Assembly: GCA_022843955.1 (NCBI GenBank)
Contig: JALHMQ010000028.1
Location: forward strand, 1 to 54,848
Direction of reading: 5' to 3'
DNA length: 54,848 bases
From: Burkholderiaceae bacterium
GTDB lineage: Bacteria > Pseudomonadota > Gammaproteobacteria > Burkholderiales > Burkholderiaceae_F
Shown here: in pieces, positions 34,491-42,230 of the stretch
How the letters are laid out: every line of letters begins with the position of its first letter
Numbering within the stretch: position 1 is the stretch's first letter
Notes under the pieces: generated by a model
The model's database searches: none
What the model saw: the letters and a program-made list of their open reading frames with translations, nothing else
What the model was told of the DNA's origin: nothing
Translations under genes and position numbers: made by a program

Positions 34491-35045
34491 GTGAAGACAC
34501 ACATCGGTTCGCGCATCGTCATCGTGGTTCTCTGTATCGCCTCTCTGGCGGCATGCGGCAAGGCGGTCGACCAGGCCACCGACCGCGTGATCGAAGCGCA
34601 GGCGGCCAAGTCCGGTGTCCAGGCCAAGATCGATCGCACCGAGGAAGGCATGGTGGTGAGCGTGACCGACGCCAAGGGTCAGTCGGCGCAGGTGCGTGTG
34701 GGCGGTGTGCAGGCGACCGAGGCGGATGTCGGCGTGCCCTTTTATCCGGGCGCCAGGCAAGACACGGGCGGCTCGACCAAGACCGAGAATGCGGCCGGCA
34801 CCGCCTGGATGGTGCAGCTGACGAGCAAGGATGCGCCCGCCCGCGTCACCGAGTTCTATCGCGACAAGCTCAAGGCGCAAGGCGGCGGCAAGGGCTTCGC
34901 CGAAGTGGGATCCGGGCCGGACCAGACCATGCTCGTGCTGGAAGACCGCAAGGCGCGGCGCGGCGTCCAGGTGCAGGTCGGCCCGGCCGACGGCGGCAGC
35001 CGGATCCAGATCGTCGCCACGCAGGGCGTCGCCAAGGCCAAGTGA
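34491..35045 (+). CDS. Hypothetical lipoprotein
   Basis: A 184-residue secreted lipoprotein. The GTG start at 34491 opens a signal peptide ending in the lipobox LAAC (CIASLAACGK). The mature protein has an amphipathic stretch (VDQATDRVIEAQAAKSG) and a domain with VGVPFYPGARQDTGG and RVTEFYRDKLKAQG, seen in small uncharacterised lipoproteins where a charged FYRDKL helix precedes a beta strand. No enzyme motif. It is followed after 77 bp by the OmpA-domain gene and may be co-expressed with it. Confidence 0.8.
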   Translation: MKTHIGSRIVIVVLCIASLAACGKAVDQATDRVIEAQAAKSGVQAKIDRTEEGMVVSVTDAKGQSAQVRVGGVQATEADVGVPFYPGARQDTGGSTKTENAAGTAWMVQLTSKDAPARVTEFYRDKLKAQGGGKGFAEVGSGPDQTMLVLEDRKARRGVQVQVGPADGGSRIQIVATQGVAKAK

Positions 35046-35122
35046 TCTGACGAGTTGCGCCCGCGCTGACCGGCGGGATCAGCGCGGGCGCCCCGTCGAT
35101 CTGCAACCAAAGGAGTGAACCG

Positions 35123-36070
35123 ATGCACCTGCCGATGCCATCGCTGCGCGCCCTCGCCACCGGTGCGATTTTGCTGTTCGGCCTGCAGGCTGCCGCGTCC
35201 GGCGCGCAGGCCGACTGCCCCGGCAAGTGGTACGGCGCCGGCAAGAAGCGGATCTGCCTGCCGCTCGGTGCGGCGTCGTTCGCCGACAAGGTGGTTTCGT
35301 TCACCCCGGGCGCCAAGCCCTCCCAGGCACCGTTCGACAACCCCGCGTCCGCCCTCGGCGAGCCTGACTACAAGAGCACCAACAGTCCCGAGTTCATCTC
35401 CCTCGGCTGTGACGGCACGCTGGTGCTGGAGTTCGTCGACAACGTGCTGGTCGATGTCGACGGTATGGATCTCTACGTGTTCGAGGTCGGACCGTTCGTC
35501 GAGGAAACCGAGCTCGCGATCTCGACAGACGGACGGACCTGGCGCAGTGTTGGCCGCATCGAAGGCGCGCGCGCGGATGTCGATATCGCCGGGGTCGCCA
35601 AGCCGGACGAGCGCTTCCGCTTCGTGCGCCTGTCCAACGTGAGCAAGAAAGGCTGTGGCGGCAAGCACTCCGGTGCCGACATCGATGCCGTTGCCGCAGT
35701 GGGCGCGCAGTTGCGCCTGTCGTTCGACGCCGCGGTGCTGTTCGATGTCGGCCAGGCCGACCTCAAGCCGCAGGCGCAGGCGGAGCTCGGCGCGGCGGCG
35801 GCCCAGCTCAAGGCGATGGGATCTGCCATCCGCGTGACGGTGGAAGGCCACACCGACAGTACCGGCAGCGACGCCGACAACCTGCGCCTGTCCGAGGCGC
35901 GTGCGCGCGCGGTCTGGTCAAGACTGTCGAGCGACATCGACCTGCCTGCGTCTGCCGTGACGATCCGCGGCCTTGGAGAGAGCCGGCCGGTGGCCAGCAA
36001 CGACACCGACGAAGGCCGCGCGCTGAACCGGCGTGTCGAGGTGCTGGTTGCGCCGGCGCGCAGTCGCTGA
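35123..36070 (+). CDS. OmpA-domain outer-membrane protein with N-terminal beta-sandwich-like domain
   Basis: A 315-residue exported protein. A signal peptide (cleavage near AAASGAQA) precedes an N-terminal module of about 160 residues with conserved cysteines (ADCPGKWYG, RICLPLG, SLGCDG, KKGCGGKH) and a discoidin-like feel (ALGEPDYKS, ELAISTDGRTWRSVG, RFVRLSNV). The C-terminal 110 residues are an OmpA peptidoglycan-binding domain with VEGHTDSTGSDADNLRLSEARARAV. A ribosome site AAAGGAG precedes the ATG. It likely tethers the N-terminal domain to the cell wall; the role of that domain is unknown. Confidence 0.9.
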   Translation: MHLPMPSLRALATGAILLFGLQAAASGAQADCPGKWYGAGKKRICLPLGAASFADKVVSFTPGAKPSQAPFDNPASALGEPDYKSTNSPEFISLGCDGTLVLEFVDNVLVDVDGMDLYVFEVGPFVEETELAISTDGRTWRSVGRIEGARADVDIAGVAKPDERFRFVRLSNVSKKGCGGKHSGADIDAVAAVGAQLRLSFDAAVLFDVGQADLKPQAQAELGAAAAQLKAMGSAIRVTVEGHTDSTGSDADNLRLSEARARAVWSRLSSDIDLPASAVTIRGLGESRPVASNDTDEGRALNRRVEVLVAPARSR

Positions 36071-36354
36071 GGCGGTCATGAATCGCAGAACATTGAGGCG
36101 CGTCTGGGTAGTGCTCGCCGTCGAACCTTGCGCGGTGCAGCGCATCCAGCGAGCTGTCCTGCAGTGCGACGATGTGAGCGAGCATCCATTCGTAGGTTGA
36201 CGCGCCCATCGCCCGCGCGCCGATGCCGGTAATGAACTGAACCGCGGACAAGCGTGTCCACTAGCTCTCCAAGCGGGAAGGGCCAGTCGAGTGAGTGATC
36301 GGTTGGAGGGCTGAAACCATCCAGGCTGCGGGCGGTGCAGCACTGCGTCATCAT
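36071..36354 (-). pseudogene. Remnant of a RibD/DHFR-family protein
   Basis: Two minus-strand frames together spell a dihydrofolate-reductase-family (RibD C-terminal domain) protein. From ATG 36352-36354, one frame gives TARSLDGFSPPTDHSLDWPFPLGE. Near 36245-36255 the match moves to another frame, giving FITGIGARAMGASTYEWMLAHIV, the signature second block of this family. The match fades after about 90 residues of a normal 180 or so and runs into the 3' end of the OmpA gene, so it is frameshifted and truncated. The remaining bases up to 36639 are the leader of the receiver gene with nothing recognisable. Confidence 0.55.
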
Positions 36355-36639
36355 GGTGGATGTTGGCCTGAATTGAGGCACCAGGCGCCATCGTGTCTCC
36401 TCGCGTCGCGGTTTTCCGCAGCCGGCGGCCTTCAACGTCAACTGCAGCGTGCCTGCATACGCGTACGCATTCTTTCGCGGCCACCGATCGCATGTATGCG
36501 ATGGAGTGGTTGTGCATCTACGCATTGCGCCGCGATGCTGCTCGGGTCGACGATGTTGGCTGTCCGTGCTGCCTTGGCGCGGGAAAGATCGGCTATCCCT
36601 GCTGTGCCCACTACGCCGCCCAACCGATTCGCCCGCCCG

Positions 36640-37008
36640 ATGTTGCACCGTCGGCGCGTGCTGGTGGTGGACGACAATCCCGACATCGTCGAGACCTTCG
36701 CGTCGATCCTCACCCTGCTCGGACACGAGGTGCGTGTCGCCAGCGACGGCGGCAGCGCCGTCGACATCGCCACGGCCTTCACGCCGGACGTGATCTTCCT
36801 CGACATCGGACTGCCGGTGCTCGATGGCATTTCTGTCTGTCGCACGATTCGGCAGCAGGTCGGCACTGCGGTGCAGATCTACGCGGTGACGGGCTATGGC
36901 GACGACGCGGTGCGTGCAGCGGCACACGAGGCCGGCTTCAACGGCTACTTTGTCAAGCCGGTCTCGCCGCTTGAGGTGCTCGAGCAACTTGAATTGGCAC
37001 AGGTTTAG
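36640..37008 (+). CDS. Single-domain response regulator
   Basis: A 122-residue CheY-like receiver. Acidic pocket D11-D12 (VLVVDDNPD), phospho-acceptor D55 (VIFLDIGLP), T84 (AVTGYGDD) and K106 (YFVKPVSP) are all in place. There is no output domain. The frame is open for another 115 codons upstream, but that part has no homology, so the ATG at 36640 is used; a start at 36553 is conceivable. No kinase is adjacent, so its partner is encoded elsewhere. Confidence 0.85.
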   Translation: MLHRRRVLVVDDNPDIVETFASILTLLGHEVRVASDGGSAVDIATAFTPDVIFLDIGLPVLDGISVCRTIRQQVGTAVQIYAVTGYGDDAVRAAAHEAGFNGYFVKPVSPLEVLEQLELAQV

Positions 37009-37296
37009 CCCAGGCTCCTCGCCAAGCAACGGCCGAGTCATGCACCTGAAACGACACGAAGTGGTCTGCGCCCGACAGGCCCACACCGATCACTGGTATC
37101 AATGCCAGCGGCCGCAACGCCATCGGCGCCATGCGGTGATCACCCAGCACGGTGTGCGCCGGGAGGCGCACCGCGAGCACGAACTTGGCCGAAAACCGTT
37201 AGAGGTCAAGCGCTCGCCACCGGGTCGCTGTCCGCCAGATCAGGGGCATCGCGACCAGCTTCTCCCAGCGCATCGATACGGCACCGAGAGGGCGAC
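37009..37296. other. Intergenic region, possible decayed coding sequence
   Basis: On the minus strand about 60 codons (near 36990-37180) read like a protein (VLAVRLPAHTVLGDHRMAPM..., GVGLSGADHFVSFQV), and in the same frame beyond an in-frame stop at about 37199 there is MRWEKLVAMPLIWR. It has no credible start and no family could be named. It may be another degraded gene. Confidence 0.25.
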
Positions 37297-37974
37297 TCAC
37301 CGTGGAGTCAGCTCGACCATCCACGCCGCCGCCGCATCGGCCATTGACTGCAACACCGTCGCATCGTCGGTGCCGCTGCGGGCGCGAACATGGAACGCGT
37401 GGTCGGCGTCGGCCACCGACACGAAGGTCGCGCGTGCGCCCAATGCGCGCACCACGCCCGTGATCAGCGCGGCCTCTGCCAGCGCGTCGCGCGCGCCCTG
37501 AAGGAAGAGCATCGGGCACTCCACCTGGGCCAGATGCGCGGCGCGCTCGATCGACGGCTTGCCGGCGGGGTGCAGCGGAAAGCCGACGAACACCAGTCCG
37601 CGCACGTCGGCCATCGGTCCGTTCGCCTGCGCCTGCGAACTCATGCGACCGCCGAACGACTTGCCCCCCGCGAACAGTGGCACGCCGGGCAATCGGCGCC
37701 GCGCGTCGTCGACCGCCGCGCGCACGGTGGCCTGGGCGACGGCGGGCGTATCCGGCCGCCGCAAAGCGCGGTCCATCGACGGGAAGTTGAAGCGCAGCGT
37801 GGCCACGCCGCGCAACGCCAGCGCCGCGGCGAATCCCGCCATGAAGGGGTGCGCCATGCCGGCGCCGGCGCCGTGGGCGAACACGAAGGTGGCACGGGGC
37901 GACGGCGGCACCTGAAGCAGCGCCGAGACATCGCCGGCGTTGCCGAGCGGAACGCGGATCGGCAGCGGGTTCAT
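37297..37974 (-). CDS. Alpha/beta hydrolase (COG3571/TEX30-like)
   Basis: A 225-residue hydrolase of the small dienelactone-hydrolase-like group. It shows [16 protein letters not shown] near the oxyanion site, the nucleophile elbow [16 protein letters not shown] for the acid, and the histidine in ADHAFHV. This group is widespread and unassigned; the catalytic triad is intact. It sits alone between the receiver gene and a small hypothetical gene on the other strand. Confidence 0.88.
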   Translation of the reverse strand: MNPLPIRVPLGNAGDVSALLQVPPSPRATFVFAHGAGAGMAHPFMAGFAAALALRGVATLRFNFPSMDRALRRPDTPAVAQATVRAAVDDARRRLPGVPLFAGGKSFGGRMSSQAQANGPMADVRGLVFVGFPLHPAGKPSIERAAHLAQVECPMLFLQGARDALAEAALITGVVRALGARATFVSVADADHAFHVRARSGTDDATVLQSMADAAAAWMVELTPR

Positions 37975-38160
37975 TGCGCGCTTCCTCGACCTGGACCTCG
38001 CAGCCTACCTGCTGCCCGAGCCGTACCTCGGCAAGGATCTCGGTGCGGTCGGGCACGCGCCTTGATTTCGGTTGGCACTCAAGGCGTGTGCAGCACGGCT
38101 TGTCGGTGGCAGGCGCGCATGGACGGGGCCCTGTGGCATCCTGCCGCGGGGGAGAGCACG

Positions 38161-38616
38161 ATGACTGACAGTTCCGACCGCCCGGACGACCTCATTGCGA
38201 AGCTGCTCGCCATGAAGGACTTGCCGCTGACGCCGGACCCTGAACGATCAATGCCGACTCATCCGCTGAGACTTTCTTCGGCGCAGGTCGATGCCGTTCG
38301 GACAGCGCTGCTGGCCGAAGTACGCGACTGGCTCGAGGACCGCAGCCTCGCCACCCAGCCGCTCGACGCGATGACGCAGGGCGAGTTGGACGACGTGCAC
38401 GACGCGGCCTTCAGCGCGCTGCTGAACGCCGCGCCGATCGTCCGGTCGTACACGGCGCGTCAGGAGAAGGAGACTTACCCCGTCTGGATCACCGGCATCG
38501 ACGGCGTGTACCTGCTGATGGCCTCGGAGCACGACACGCTCGGCCCGTTCGGCACGCTGGCCGACGCCGTCGACATGATGGATCGCCACTATGGCAAGTT
38601 CCTGGTGGGCGACTGA
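38161..38616 (+). CDS. Hypothetical protein
   Basis: A 151-residue soluble acidic protein, not recognised. The ATG at 38161 follows GGGGGAGAGC. The C-terminal 60 residues look like a compact alpha/beta domain (YPVWITGIDGVYLLMASEHDTLGPFGTLADAVDMM). There are no cysteines, membrane helices or catalytic motifs. The much longer open frame upstream of 38161 is antisense to the hydrolase gene and is not counted. Confidence 0.7.
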   Translation: MTDSSDRPDDLIAKLLAMKDLPLTPDPERSMPTHPLRLSSAQVDAVRTALLAEVRDWLEDRSLATQPLDAMTQGELDDVHDAAFSALLNAAPIVRSYTARQEKETYPVWITGIDGVYLLMASEHDTLGPFGTLADAVDMMDRHYGKFLVGD

Positions 38617-38733
38617 TCGAAACAGACGCGCAGCGCCGCAACGGTGCGGACTGCACGCGGGTCGCGATCCGGGCGCCGATGGATCGCAGCGGATCCAGGT
38701 CAAACACGCTCGATCGGATGCCACGTGCGCTAG

Positions 38734-38850
38734 ATCGCCGGCGGCGGCAACGTCGATCCGAACAAGACACCGCTCATGCGACCCACCACGCTGACCGACG
38801 CCGAGATCGACAAGATCGTGGCCTTTCTGCAAAGCCTGACCAGCACCGAA
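38734..38850 (+). pseudogene. C-terminal relic of a cytochrome c peroxidase (MauG/CcpA-type)
   Basis: The frame gives IAGGGNVDPNKTPL then RPTTLTDAEIDKIVAFLQSLT, the usual C-terminal end of di-haem cytochrome c peroxidases (the segment before the protein end, with the LTDxEIxxIVAFLxSLT helix). A TAG stop directly precedes it (38731-38733), where the family usually has a tyrosine or histidine, and no haem motif CxxCH is found upstream. Only about 40 codons remain. The rest of 38617-39081 shows nothing else. Confidence 0.5.
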
Positions 38851-39081
38851 ACCGGCAGTCGCCTGCCTTGCCTTGATCGTCGAGCGATGCGACCAACGCA
38901 CGCGGTCGGTGCGTTCCGGCATCGACTCGAGGTGACGCAGCCGCTGCTGGGCGGTCCGGATGAACGCGAGGCATGTACGCGGTGCGGCGTGCCTGCGCGC
39001 AGACCCTTCCCCAGAAGGCCGTCGCGCGTGCGCGGGGATGCGCTTGTTACCCCGGGTATCGTGCGTGCATGAGATCGCCGC

Positions 39082-39813
39082 ATGAATGACCCTGGGTCTG
39101 CCGCGCGTTGCAGCGTGGTGCGCTGGACCGACGAGGAATACCAGCTGACCGCAACCGCGCCCATCAGGCGTGGCGAGGTCGCTGTGGCTGAGCGGCCGCT
39201 GGTGGCGGCATCGTTCGCGTCTCCCCAGTACGGTTCGGTGGTCTGGGACCTGGTGGATCAGATCCTGTCCGACGCCACCGTGCGCCAGGCGTTCTACGGG
39301 CACGACCTGAAGGTCACCGCGTTTCCGATCGACGATGCCGATCTGCCGCTCGAGCGCGCGCTCGCAACCAAACACCGCGTGTCCGCGCTGGCCGTGCGCG
39401 AGCTGCTCCATTGCGTGGGCACCAATAACATCGGTTACTTCGACGCCGCGCGCAAGTTGCAGGGCCTGGCGATCTTCCCCACCCTCAGCCGTGCCAACCA
39501 CTCGTGCGCGCCCAACTGCCGGCCGATGCCGGGCGCAGCTGCAGACAAGCAGGTGGTGCTCACGGCGCTGACCGACATCGATGCCGGCGACGCCATCACC
39601 TGGAACTACCTCGATGACAGCGAGCTGATGGCCCTCGACTACGGCTTTCGCAACGTCAACCTGGTCAATTCATACCGGTTCGTGTGCCAGTGCGAACGCT
39701 GCCGCGCCGAGGTGCCGCCGCACCTGGCGGAGCCGCGCAATGCGCTGCGTTACTTCGATGGATTGATCGCCCGCATCGGTGCCAAGGCCGGCATGGGCAT
39801 TCGCCGCGGCTGA
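39082..39813 (+). CDS. SET-domain protein, SMYD-like
   Basis: A 243-residue protein with a SET methyltransferase fold. The S-adenosylmethionine/lysine core is NHSC (residues 139-142, in LSRANHSCAPNC), followed by GDAITWNYL with the active-site tyrosine Y176, and a post-SET-like cysteine set CQCERC (202-207). This order is that of eukaryotic SMYD-type lysine methyltransferases, without the MYND finger. Target unknown; bacterial SET proteins are known to methylate ribosomal or histone-like proteins, or host histones in pathogens. Start ATG 39082; it stands alone. Confidence 0.85.
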   Translation: MNDPGSAARCSVVRWTDEEYQLTATAPIRRGEVAVAERPLVAASFASPQYGSVVWDLVDQILSDATVRQAFYGHDLKVTAFPIDDADLPLERALATKHRVSALAVRELLHCVGTNNIGYFDAARKLQGLAIFPTLSRANHSCAPNCRPMPGAAADKQVVLTALTDIDAGDAITWNYLDDSELMALDYGFRNVNLVNSYRFVCQCERCRAEVPPHLAEPRNALRYFDGLIARIGAKAGMGIRRG

Positions 39814-39849
39814 CCCCGCCGGCGATATCAGGCAAAGACGCCGCGCCGT

Positions 39850-40089
39850 TCAGCTCGTCGGCGAACCGGGCAGGCCTTGCCGCTGGCGCGCCGACTCCCG
39901 CTTCTGGAAATCATCGCGGCATTCCGGGCAGCAGAAGCCGGCCTTGAATCTTTCAGGTGGCAACACTTCGTCGCACTCGCGACAGTTCGCATACAGCACC
40001 GCAGGCAGCGCTGCGTTCGCCCGCAACTGGGCGAGGGCCGCACTGCGCTCGCGCTCCAGGCGGTCTTCGGTCATATCGGCATCGTCCAT
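39850..40089 (-). CDS. Small zinc-ribbon protein
   Basis: A 79-residue protein: a helical charged N-terminus (MTEDRLERERSAALAQL), then two CxxC knuckles, CREC and CPEC, with a nearby CC in GFCCPEC, and a basic C-terminus. The four-cysteine spacing suggests one zinc site, as in DksA-like or treble-clef proteins, but the family is not identified. It converges on the SET gene, 36 bp between the stops. Confidence 0.75.
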   Translation of the reverse strand: MDDADMTEDRLERERSAALAQLRANAALPAVLYANCRECDEVLPPERFKAGFCCPECRDDFQKRESARQRQGLPGSPTS

Positions 40090-40261
40090 GCGTGGATTCT
40101 TTCATGTTGCGGACGAAGGAACCGGGCGCATCGGGGTGAAATCTCAATTTAGGTCACCCGTTCAACCCCTTACGCAATCTCGCGATTACTGCAGCCGCGA
40201 AATTGTCGCGCTCCGACCGATCGCGACTTCGCCGCAATCGGTCACGCCTGCAGAGTCGGGA

Positions 40262-41113
40262 TCACGTGCCCACGGCCGGTCGCGTAATCGTCGTGCGCGA
40301 CAGGTCTCGCGTGCGCTGCGCAGCATTGTGTCGGCCCACCGCGGCGCCCGCGATGCCGGCCAGCAGGCCCAGCAGCAATGCACCGAAGGTCGACCACGCG
40401 GTGCGCGTCGCTGCCGGCTGCGCGTCGGAGGCAGCCGTGGCGATGCGCGCCTGGGCACGGTCGGCAAACTCGCTCGTTGCGGTGCGCAGTTCCGTCGCCA
40501 CCTGCTGTGGGTTGTCGCGCGCCGCTTCTATCCGACCGCGCAGCTCGCTCAACCGACGGGTGACCTCGGTCGTTTCCATGCCGGTCACATTGGCAATTGT
40601 CTGCGCGGTCTTCGGGTCGTTTAGCCTGGCCAGTGCCTGGTCGGCATTGCCGTCGAGCAGACCGCCCAGATCCGCTCCGCCGGCAGCGGCGCCGACCGCG
40701 GATGCCGTCGTGCCCATCAACGAGAACGTCTGGCTGGCGATTAGACCGACGCCACTGGCCGCCAGCCACAGGATCAGCAGCATGCTCAGCGCCCACACCA
40801 GCGTGCCCTGGAACATCGCCGCGGTGCGATCCCACAGCATGCTCATGCGTGCTGCCGACCACCCGCCCAGGAACAGCGCCAGCAGCAGCGACACGCCGGT
40901 CCAGATGGCCGCGCCGGTGCCCAGCGCACTTGCATCGGGCCGATCGACGTCGATCGTCGTGATGCCGATCGCCACGCCGAGCGCGGTGAGCAGAAGCAGC
41001 GCGCCGATGCCGACCACCACGCCGCCAAAGATGCCGCTCCAAGAGACCCGCGCGCCCGGCGTGGGCTCCGCGGTTTCGGTGCGTTCGATCAATACGTCGG
41101 GTGTATGTGACAT
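40262..41113 (-). CDS. Membrane protein of the YrzE/PhnA-like family
   Basis: A 283-residue integral membrane protein. VSWSGIFGGVVVGIGALLLLTALGVAIG begins near residue 24, a second pair of helices surrounds AIWTGVSLLLALFLGGWSAARM and VWALSMLLILWLAASGVG, and a C-terminal helix is GALLLGLLAGIAGAAVG. A soluble helical hairpin domain with many Asp, Arg and Gln lies between. The ATG at 41111-41113 has GGAGG six bases upstream. Databases often call such proteins PhnA-like, but it has none of the phosphonoacetate hydrolase motifs. Function unknown. Confidence 0.85.
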   Translation of the reverse strand: MSHTPDVLIERTETAEPTPGARVSWSGIFGGVVVGIGALLLLTALGVAIGITTIDVDRPDASALGTGAAIWTGVSLLLALFLGGWSAARMSMLWDRTAAMFQGTLVWALSMLLILWLAASGVGLIASQTFSLMGTTASAVGAAAGGADLGGLLDGNADQALARLNDPKTAQTIANVTGMETTEVTRRLSELRGRIEAARDNPQQVATELRTATSEFADRAQARIATAASDAQPAATRTAWSTFGALLLGLLAGIAGAAVGRHNAAQRTRDLSRTTITRPAVGT

Positions 41114-41286
41114 GGGAACCTCCAAAGGATCGGTGCTTACGGCATTTGGCGTGCCGGGCAGAAAGCAACCGGACCTCGCCTTGGCAGGTTGGCGTCTTGA
41201 CGCCGTCCGATGACGGCGACGTCACCGTGATCGGGCCGACTTCGCAACTGCCGCCGTCACCGCGCCCTCACGGCGGCGAGGCGCTG

Positions 41287-41431
41287 CCTGCAGGCGAACG
41301 CGAGCGGCTGATCTGGCCATGGAGCAGTGCGGCTGGGTGCAGGCCAAGGCAGCGCACCTGCTACGCCTGACGCCGCGCCAGATGGGCTATGCGCTGCGCA
41401 CAAGCACCGGATCGGGGTGCGCAGGTTCTGA
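41287..41431 (+). pseudogene. Frameshifted C-terminal relic of a NifA-like sigma-54 activator
   Basis: Read across two frameshifts, the segment gives GERERLIW, A-MEQCGWVQAKAAHLLRLTP-RQMGYALR, KHRIGVRRF and TGA (41429-41431). This is the Fis-type helix-turn-helix tail typical of NifA (GWVQAKAARLLGLTPRQ...YALRKH). One base is missing at 41317 and two extra bases (AC at 41400-41401) break it. No AAA+ domain (GAFTGA) is found upstream. The rest of 41114-41449 shows nothing else but the leader of the minus-strand membrane protein gene. Confidence 0.6.
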
Positions 41432-41449
41432 GCGCGAAGTTGCCGCTGC

Positions 41450-41929
41450 TCAGGCGGAGTCGAGCGGCAGTTCAAGCACGATCTCGCCGTCGTCGACGCG
41501 TCCGGTGTGGCGAAAGCCGAGGGACAGGTAGAACGGCTCGGGGCAGCCCGGGCCGGGAACGTACGACAGTTCGAGTGCGGTGAAGCAGCCCTTGCGGCGC
41601 ACGTGCGCGATCACCTGCTGCAGCGCTGCCCGCCCGATGCCGCGGCGCTGGAAGCGCGCATCGATCATCAGGCGCCTCACGCCGACCGCTGGCGACGGTG
41701 GCGGCGGATCGCGCAGCGACTCATCCGCCAGCATGACGAAGCCGGCCAGTTCCTCGCCGCTGTAGATCGCCCGGTACCAGGCGTCAGGCGCAAACAGCGC
41801 CTGCGCCAGCGACACGGCATTGGGGGCGACGAAGCCCTGCTGATCGTCCGCCACCGCCAGCTGCACGACGGCGCGCACGGTGTCGGCGGTGATCTCGCGC
41901 AGGGCGACGGCGGCGGTGTCGGATGTCAT
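41450..41929 (-). CDS. GNAT-family N-acetyltransferase
   Basis: A 159-residue acetyltransferase. The N-terminal QGFVAPNAVSLAQA segment is typical of spermidine/spermine-type (PaiA/BltD) members, the acetyl-CoA loop is RRGIGRAAL, and a late tyrosine (PFYLSLGF) sits where the general acid lies. The ATG at 41927-41929 (MTSDTAAV) is used; a start at 41950 adds seven residues. Polyamine or small-amine acetylation is likely but not shown. Confidence 0.85.
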   Translation of the reverse strand: MTSDTAAVALREITADTVRAVVQLAVADDQQGFVAPNAVSLAQALFAPDAWYRAIYSGEELAGFVMLADESLRDPPPPSPAVGVRRLMIDARFQRRGIGRAALQQVIAHVRRKGCFTALELSYVPGPGCPEPFYLSLGFRHTGRVDDGEIVLELPLDSA

Positions 41930-42230
41930 GGGCGATGTCCGGCCCGGCAAGGTGGAGCGGACTGGGTCGAGCGGGCAGGGTCGACTGGGCAGGAACTTGG
42001 CCCGATCGAGCGGGCCGGATCACGCGGTGTCGCGGGGCGGCGTGGCGCTGCGCGCGCCGCGCGCGATGCGAGGCGTTGGGCAGCAGTATCGCGTGTCAAG
42101 GTGTGCCCCGGGCGAATCGTGCGGGGGAGAAGCCCATGGCACCGCATGAACGCGCGTGCGGGCTTGTTCGGACGTTCGGCGTCGATGACACCACGCGCTC
42201 AGCGCCCTGGGGGCGGGCGATCGCGCGGCG
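41930..42230. other. Intergenic region without visible features
   Basis: About 300 bp of GC-rich sequence between the acetyltransferase start and the chemoreceptor stop. It contains repeated GGTCGA/GATCGAGCGGGC words but no coding frame, RNA or terminator that can be supported. Confidence 0.6.

Noticed and set aside
36990-37180. Minus-strand coding frame between the receiver and hydrolase genes
   Set aside because: Protein-like composition but no start, interrupted by a stop and no recognisable family.
40262-41113. Second phosphonoacetate hydrolase suggested by the common label PhnA-like
   Set aside because: It is a membrane protein with none of the metal or nucleophile motifs of the true PhnA at 5133-6350.
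41287-41431. Functional nitrogen-fixation regulator
   Set aside because: Two frameshifts and absence of the AAA+ and GAF domains show it cannot be a working NifA.
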